DNA from: Capnocytophaga canimorsus
GTDB taxonomy: Bacteria > Bacteroidota > Bacteroidia > Flavobacteriales > Flavobacteriaceae
Length of the DNA stretch: 64,000 bases
Assembly (NCBI RefSeq): GCF_002302565.1
Contig: NZ_CP022382.1
Span: 1,559,001 to 1,623,000, forward strand
Reading direction: 5' to 3'
Of this stretch, positions 60,349 through 64,000 are shown in pieces. The position numbers and the translations under genes are program-made. Position 1 is the stretch's first letter; every line of letters starts with the position of its first letter. A model generated the notes under the pieces. It was not told the origin of the DNA. It made no database searches and was given only the letters and a program-made list of their open reading frames with translations.

Positions 60349-61092
60349 CTAATAACGAAAGAAAGGTTTAATCTGCTGCATTGGAATTTCAATTACCACA
60401 GCACCATCAGCATACGAAGCAATTTCGTACGGATTGTAATGAAGTATCAGGCTTTTGTCAGAAATACCGATGTTTTGCGGTAAATGAAAAGTATTATCGT
60501 CAAACCAAAATCCGTTTTGGCTCAGTGCAGTTTTATCATCGATTTCAAATTCTGATTTAAACTGTTTTTCAGCAATTTCCTTCACTTTTTCAACATCAGA
60601 AAACAAGGAATCATTGTGAATTACTTTTCCGTTTTTAGCATCAAAATTGAGGTAGGTAGTGGTTTCATAGCCGTGTGCACCCCCCAAAAAAGAATAAGTT
60701 TTAGAAACTAATGACACCATCTTTTTATTTTGATATACAATACTATCGGTTAAAATGAGTTCATAAGCTGCAATTTCAGGAAAATGTTGCTGTAAATCAG
60801 CATATTCTTTCATAAAATTATCCAAACTTTGGGCTATGGCAGCCTCACCAGAAATTTCACTTGGTTTTTCTTTGGAATCCATTTCTACAAAATCAACAAT
60901 CCGATTTTGAATGGTTTTATTAAAATTTTCGGCAAATTGTAAAGGCTTTTCACATTGCAAATACGTCAAATAAACCGTTCCACAATTCTCACAATCGGAA
61001 GCTGATTTTTGAACGACTTTTTCCGTAAAGGAAATCTTATCGGAACACGAAAATAAAAGAAAAGCTCCAAAAAGTAATGTTATTTTTTTCAT
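60349..61092 (-). CDS. DUF4163/DUF3298 lipoprotein
   Basis: This 247-residue lipoprotein begins MKKITLLFGAFLLFSC. A DUF4163-like domain follows (NCGTVYLTYLQCEKPLQFAE), then a C-terminal DUF3298 domain (MVSLVSKTYSFLGGAHGYET, LILHYNPYEIASYADGAVVI, QIKPFFRY). DUF3298 proteins include RsiV-like anti-sigma or lysozyme-binding proteins, though this one lacks a sigma partner nearby. ATG 61092 is chosen because it gives a normal lipobox; 61119 adds nine residues. The DtxR-type gene ends its frame 10 bases upstream. Confidence 0.85.
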   Translation of the reverse strand: MKKITLLFGAFLLFSCSDKISFTEKVVQKSASDCENCGTVYLTYLQCEKPLQFAENFNKTIQNRIVDFVEMDSKEKPSEISGEAAIAQSLDNFMKEYADLQQHFPEIAAYELILTDSIVYQNKKMVSLVSKTYSFLGGAHGYETTTYLNFDAKNGKVIHNDSLFSDVEKVKEIAEKQFKSEFEIDDKTALSQNGFWFDDNTFHLPQNIGISDKSLILHYNPYEIASYADGAVVIEIPMQQIKPFFRY

Positions 61093-61102
61093 ATACAGTT
61101 GT

Positions 61103-61762
61103 TTATATTTTTTGAACATAAATATTTCGGCTCACCACCGATGAGAGTATTACCATTTTCCCTGCAAGAGAAATAGTCATTGAATGGTCAAACTTTTCTT
61201 TATCAATCACTGAAAATTCATCGCCCAAAGCAATAGAAATTTTATTGAGATAAATCAAAAAATCTTTGGAAGTATTTTTAACTCCTACAAAGACAGCTTT
61301 ATTATTGATTTCCAAATCACTAAGTAATATTTTAGGCGTTTTTTCAATGATTCCTTCTTTGTTAGGAATGGGGTCGCCGTGGGGGTCTGTTTCAGGGAAA
61401 CCTAAAAAAGCATCGAGGCGTTCGATGAGTTTTTCGGAATGAATATGTTCCAATTCCTCGGCAATTTCGTGAACTTCATCCCACGAAAAACCTAATTTTT
61501 CGACCAAAAATACCTCCCACAAACGATGCTTTCGAACAATAGAAACTGCCTTTTCAGTTCCTTTTTTGGTTAGTAAAACTCCTTGATAACGCTTATAATC
61601 GACCAATTTTTTTTCGGAAAGTTTCTTAATCATATCGGTTACTGACGATGCTTTAGTCTGCATAGCATCGGCAATGGCATTGGTACTGACAGTTTCTCCG
61701 CCTTCATTAGAAAGGTGAAAAATTGTTTTCAAATAATTTTCTTCCGAAAACGTCATTTGCAT
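61103..61762 (-). CDS. DtxR/MntR-family metal-dependent regulator
   Basis: This 219-residue regulator has an N-terminal winged helix (FSEENYLKTIFHLSNEGGET, SVTDMIKKLSEKKLVDYKRY). A dimerisation domain follows with the metal-site segment DEVHEIAEELEHIHSEKLIE, then FLGFPETDPHGDPIPNKEG. A C-terminal SH3-like FeoA domain completes it. It is probably a manganese or iron sensor. A full promoter is present upstream. The lipoprotein gene begins 10 bases downstream and may be co-transcribed. Confidence 0.92.
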   Translation of the reverse strand: MQMTFSEENYLKTIFHLSNEGGETVSTNAIADAMQTKASSVTDMIKKLSEKKLVDYKRYQGVLLTKKGTEKAVSIVRKHRLWEVFLVEKLGFSWDEVHEIAEELEHIHSEKLIERLDAFLGFPETDPHGDPIPNKEGIIEKTPKILLSDLEINNKAVFVGVKNTSKDFLIYLNKISIALGDEFSVIDKEKFDHSMTISLAGKMVILSSVVSRNIYVQKI

Positions 61763-61806
61763 AAGAATTAAAAATTTAGTTTGTGTGTGCTAAAATACTG
61801 AAAAAG

Positions 61807-61838
61807 CAAAGGTATTTCCAAAAAACGAACTTAACAAA
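61807..61838 (-). promoter_or_regulatory. Promoter, TTTG-N20-TACCTTTG
   Basis: On the minus strand TTTG (61838-61835) and TACCTTTG (61814-61807) are 20 bases apart and fit both boxes. A weak TTTAG/CTAAA inverted repeat with a 10-base spacer lies at 61775-61794 between the -7 box and the start codon and could be an autoregulatory operator. Confidence 0.72.
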
Positions 61839-61932
61839 CAAAATTTAAAGATTTCCGTTTTGATTCCAAAATAAATATCAAAAAACTGAAAATCATAATT
61901 TTATAAAAAATAGTATCTAAAAAAAAAACAGA

Positions 61933-62664
61933 TTAAGATTTGTTTCTACCCTGCTCATCAGGGTAGCATTGCCAAACGGGGTCACTTTGCCAAAATTGTT
62001 TAGTTTGAATATCCATCACTGTAATTTTACCCTTGAAAGCACAACCCGTATCAACATTCCAAACACCAAAAGCATTCATAGGCTCGGTACTTCCAAAACG
62101 CGTAGTGGGGGTATGACCAATGAAAATTTCAGAATAAAGTTTAAGACGTGCTGGATAATATGGGTCATTTTTTTCAATTTCCTTAGGAAGAGACAAGGCT
62201 AATTCCCAAAGGGTTCTGTCCCAATAAAACATCTCTGGAAAATACTCAAAAACAACTCCTCTTAAATTGGTAAATCCGGCGTGAACAAAAAGCCTATTTT
62301 GAGGATCTAAATGATAGGTTTCCAAGGATTCCAAAAAAGAAATATGTACTTCTTTTTCAGTATCAGAAACTTCAGCATAAGCTTTTTCTGTGGCATCTCC
62401 TCCGTGAAAATACCATAAATCACTCATCGGTTTTCCTTTCAAAAATTGCAAACAAAGTGCATCGTGATTTCCTTTGATGAACAAACACTTATTGGTAGAT
62501 TTCAAATTTATCAAAAAACGAATCACTTCGGGGGTTTGACTCCAACCATCGGCATAATCCCCTAAAAAAATAAGAAAATCATCTTTTTGAATTTTTGCTC
62601 TTTCTAATACCTGAACAAGTGCTTTGTAAGCACCGTGAATATCTCCTATAACAAGGGTTCTCAT
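61933..62664 (-). CDS. Serine/threonine phosphatase-type metallophosphoesterase
   Basis: This is a 243-residue calcineurin-like phosphoesterase. The metal-binding motifs are GDIHGAYKAL (about residues 7-16), FLGDYADGWSQ, IKGNHDALCL and IGHTPTTRFG. These fit the PrpE/bis(5'-nucleosyl)-tetraphosphatase-like group of protein phosphatases. It starts directly after the stop of the AlbA_2 gene, so the two form an operon. Confidence 0.9.
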   Translation of the reverse strand: MRTLVIGDIHGAYKALVQVLERAKIQKDDFLIFLGDYADGWSQTPEVIRFLINLKSTNKCLFIKGNHDALCLQFLKGKPMSDLWYFHGGDATEKAYAEVSDTEKEVHISFLESLETYHLDPQNRLFVHAGFTNLRGVVFEYFPEMFYWDRTLWELALSLPKEIEKNDPYYPARLKLYSEIFIGHTPTTRFGSTEPMNAFGVWNVDTGCAFKGKITVMDIQTKQFWQSDPVWQCYPDEQGRNKS

Positions 62665-63804
62665 TTATGAATTGTATTTTATTTTTCTTAATATTCGAAG
62701 AGATTCTTTAAGCGAAATATAAGCCTCAACATCTATAGTTTTAAGTAGTGGACGTATGTTTTCCATACGTTGTTTTGCCTCCCCTACCCCATTTAAATAA
62801 CAAAGTAAAGCTACAAATGGTAAACTTTTAAGTTGCTCTTTTTCTTTTTCACTTAAAGTCATTTCATTTTCTATTTTATCAAAAAGTATTGAACTGACTT
62901 GCCAGACGCCTTCAATGACGGAAGATTCAAAAACAGGTGGCTGAAAAATTAGTTTTTGTTCTATTTTGTAACTTCCGTTATTAAAAAAATAAATATCAGT
63001 GGTTTCCAACGGATAATACTTTTGATTTGCGTTTATACCCAGTTGTATATATTCAACAATACTAAAACTATTTTCAGTATAACTGATTTCAACTTCATCT
63101 AAGGCCGAAAAAAACAAACGAACTTGCTCATTGATCAGTTCAATATCCACACGTGTGTAATAGGTTTTATCTTTGGAAATTTTAGATTTTCCTGCCCAAC
63201 ACAAAATAAATTGCTCTTCATAGACCAAATAATTTGCTTGTAAATCTTTATGTCTATGATAGATAAAATCAATAACTCCGTCAAGGCTATGTTTGATATT
63301 ATTTTTTGATTTTTTTTCTATCTCAGCAACAATGGTTGCATTAGTTAAATTAGGCTTTGATTTTTCTTTTTTGGGTTTACTATTACTTCCTTCACGATAA
63401 AAAATCATACCCGCAGGATACTTCCAAATACCTTTATGCAAAGAACATATTTTACCAGAAGACAATACCGTTACCAAACCCACTACCTTATTTTCAGGAA
63501 GCTCAGGAAAAATAATATTTTCATAAGCGATATTGGGCGCATTATCTAAAAACGCATTTACTAAATTTTGTATGCGACTATCATCAAAAAAATCAACTCC
63601 TACAATTTTTCGTGAATCATCTTCAACTCCTATCACAATAAAAGCTGAATTTTTAGGATTGGAATTTGCCAATGCACAAACAAGCTTTAAAAATTTAGCT
63701 TTTCCTTCCGTTGAAGATAAGTCAATAAAACGTTTACGGTCATAAAAACTATTTTCGTCACTATGCCCCAACAAATTTTTTATCAGTAAACGTTTATTTA
63801 TCAT
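62665..63804 (-). CDS. AlbA_2 (Schlafen-type) putative DNA-binding protein
   Basis: This 379-residue protein has an N-terminal AlbA_2 domain: ENSFYDRKRFIDLSSTEGKA, then LVCALANSNPKNSAFIVIGV and EDDSRKIVGVDFFDDSRIQN (about residues 17-130). The C-terminal 250 residues are beta-rich and not recognised. AlbA_2/Schlafen proteins are often transcription- or defence-related. The stop codon abuts the phosphatase ATG. A -7 element TATTTTTG lies at 63829-63836. Confidence 0.8.
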   Translation of the reverse strand: MINKRLLIKNLLGHSDENSFYDRKRFIDLSSTEGKAKFLKLVCALANSNPKNSAFIVIGVEDDSRKIVGVDFFDDSRIQNLVNAFLDNAPNIAYENIIFPELPENKVVGLVTVLSSGKICSLHKGIWKYPAGMIFYREGSNSKPKKEKSKPNLTNATIVAEIEKKSKNNIKHSLDGVIDFIYHRHKDLQANYLVYEEQFILCWAGKSKISKDKTYYTRVDIELINEQVRLFFSALDEVEISYTENSFSIVEYIQLGINANQKYYPLETTDIYFFNNGSYKIEQKLIFQPPVFESSVIEGVWQVSSILFDKIENEMTLSEKEKEQLKSLPFVALLCYLNGVGEAKQRMENIRPLLKTIDVEAYISLKESLRILRKIKYNS

Positions 63805-63828
63805 AACACATATTTGACATTACGCCTC

Positions 63829-63836
63829 CAAAAATA
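63829..63836 (-). promoter_or_regulatory. Putative -7 element
   Basis: On the minus strand TATTTTTG matches TAnnTTTG, 25 bases before the ATG at 63804. Confidence 0.4.
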
Positions 63837-63899
63837 ATCAATTTTATCGAACTAAAAAGTAAAAGCTTTTTAAAAACATTTCATTAAAATATATTTCCA

Positions 63900-63907
63900 T
63901 ACTTTTG
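63900..63907 (+). promoter_or_regulatory. Putative -7 element
   Basis: TACTTTTG matches TAnnTTTG. TTTC at 63879-63882 is a possible -33 box with one mismatch, 17 bases upstream. Confidence 0.4.
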
Positions 63908-63933
63908 TAAAAACTAAAACCTGGTATAAACCA

Positions 63934-64000
63934 ATGGAAAATAAACTTATCGCAAAATATATCCAAACTCCTTTAGGTGAAATGATGGGCATTTTCACCC
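63934..64000 (+). CDS. Methylated-DNA--protein-cysteine methyltransferase, N-terminus
   Basis: Only the first 22 codons are in the window: MENKLIAKYIQTPLGEMMGI and FT. The Y-x-x-T-P-L-G-E-M start is typical of O6-alkylguanine-DNA alkyltransferases (Ogt/MGMT), which repair alkylated DNA. The catalytic PCHR region lies outside the window, so the call rests on a short segment. Confidence 0.6.
   Translation, partial: MENKLIAKYIQTPLGEMMGIFT

Noticed and set aside
1..64000. CRISPR arrays, tRNA and rRNA genes
   Set aside because: No repeat-spacer pattern, no cloverleaf with a CCA-like end and no rRNA segment was recognised. The 21-bp array has no spacers.

Overview
The window reads as a contiguous chromosomal segment of a low-GC member of the Bacteroidota, family Flavobacteriaceae; Capnocytophaga or a close relative is my best guess from gene content, but this is inference. 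The signs are TonB-dependent receptors with CarboxypepD_reg-like N-termini, many short lipoproteins with an S-C lipobox, DUF4249, DUF4301, DUF6427 and HU-SPOR proteins, promoters of the TTTG-N19/20-TAnnTTTG type, and start codons preceded by A-rich stretches instead of Shine-Dalgarno sequences. No tRNA, rRNA or CRISPR array was seen.

Layout. 1-13.9 kb is mostly plus strand: the end of obg, a membrane zinc protease, a large outer-membrane beta-barrel protein, a lipocalin-like lipoprotein, aspS, then a mosaic stretch (7.4-9.7 kb) in which the 3' end of aspS recurs twice more between genes for exported proteins, then DUF4197 and DUF2147 proteins, an epimerase and upp. 13.9-17.7 kb is minus strand: a membrane protein, a Rieske-like lipoprotein, a porin-like protein, a thioesterase and an HU-SPOR protein. 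17.9-18.8 kb holds decayed insertion sequences and a 44-bp perfect palindrome. 19-22.2 kb is a TonB receptor plus DUF4249 lipoprotein pair. 22.4-32.8 kb is one long minus-strand operon that starts with a TetR regulator and carries a complete tripartite RND efflux pump (outer-membrane factor, adaptor, permease). Four unrelated genes (PDDEXK nuclease, acetyltransferase, nitroreductase, BRO protein) lie between the outer-membrane factor and the adaptor, and a 13-unit 21-bp repeat array lies between the adaptor and the permease.

33-47 kb carries a GH109-like protein, a helical lipoprotein, tyrS, a DeoR regulator, an orphan YezG-like immunity gene behind two apparent toxin tails, transporters, a dipeptidase, a GH130 enzyme, a CBM9-like protein and nadE. 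47.2-54.3 kb holds lipoproteins (two with LVIVD repeats), a pyridine-nucleotide or thiamine salvage operon (thiamine-binding protein, PnuC, NadR-like kinase, DUF4301) and alanine dehydrogenase. 54.5-64 kb carries a DUF2071 protein, a compact six-gene minus-strand cluster of small uncharacterised proteins (55.3-58.3 kb) preceded by a long nested inverted repeat, a LuxE-like protein, an ArsC-like protein, a parS-like site, a DtxR/MntR-type regulator, a phosphatase, an AlbA_2 protein and the start of an O6-alkylguanine-DNA alkyltransferase.

The strongest candidates for something undescribed are: (a) the 55.3-58.3 kb cluster with its structured leader; (b) the repeated aspS 3' ends, which look like a recombination or insertion hotspot; (c) the accessory genes and repeat array inside the efflux operon; and (d) the orphan immunity locus bracketed by imperfect direct repeats.
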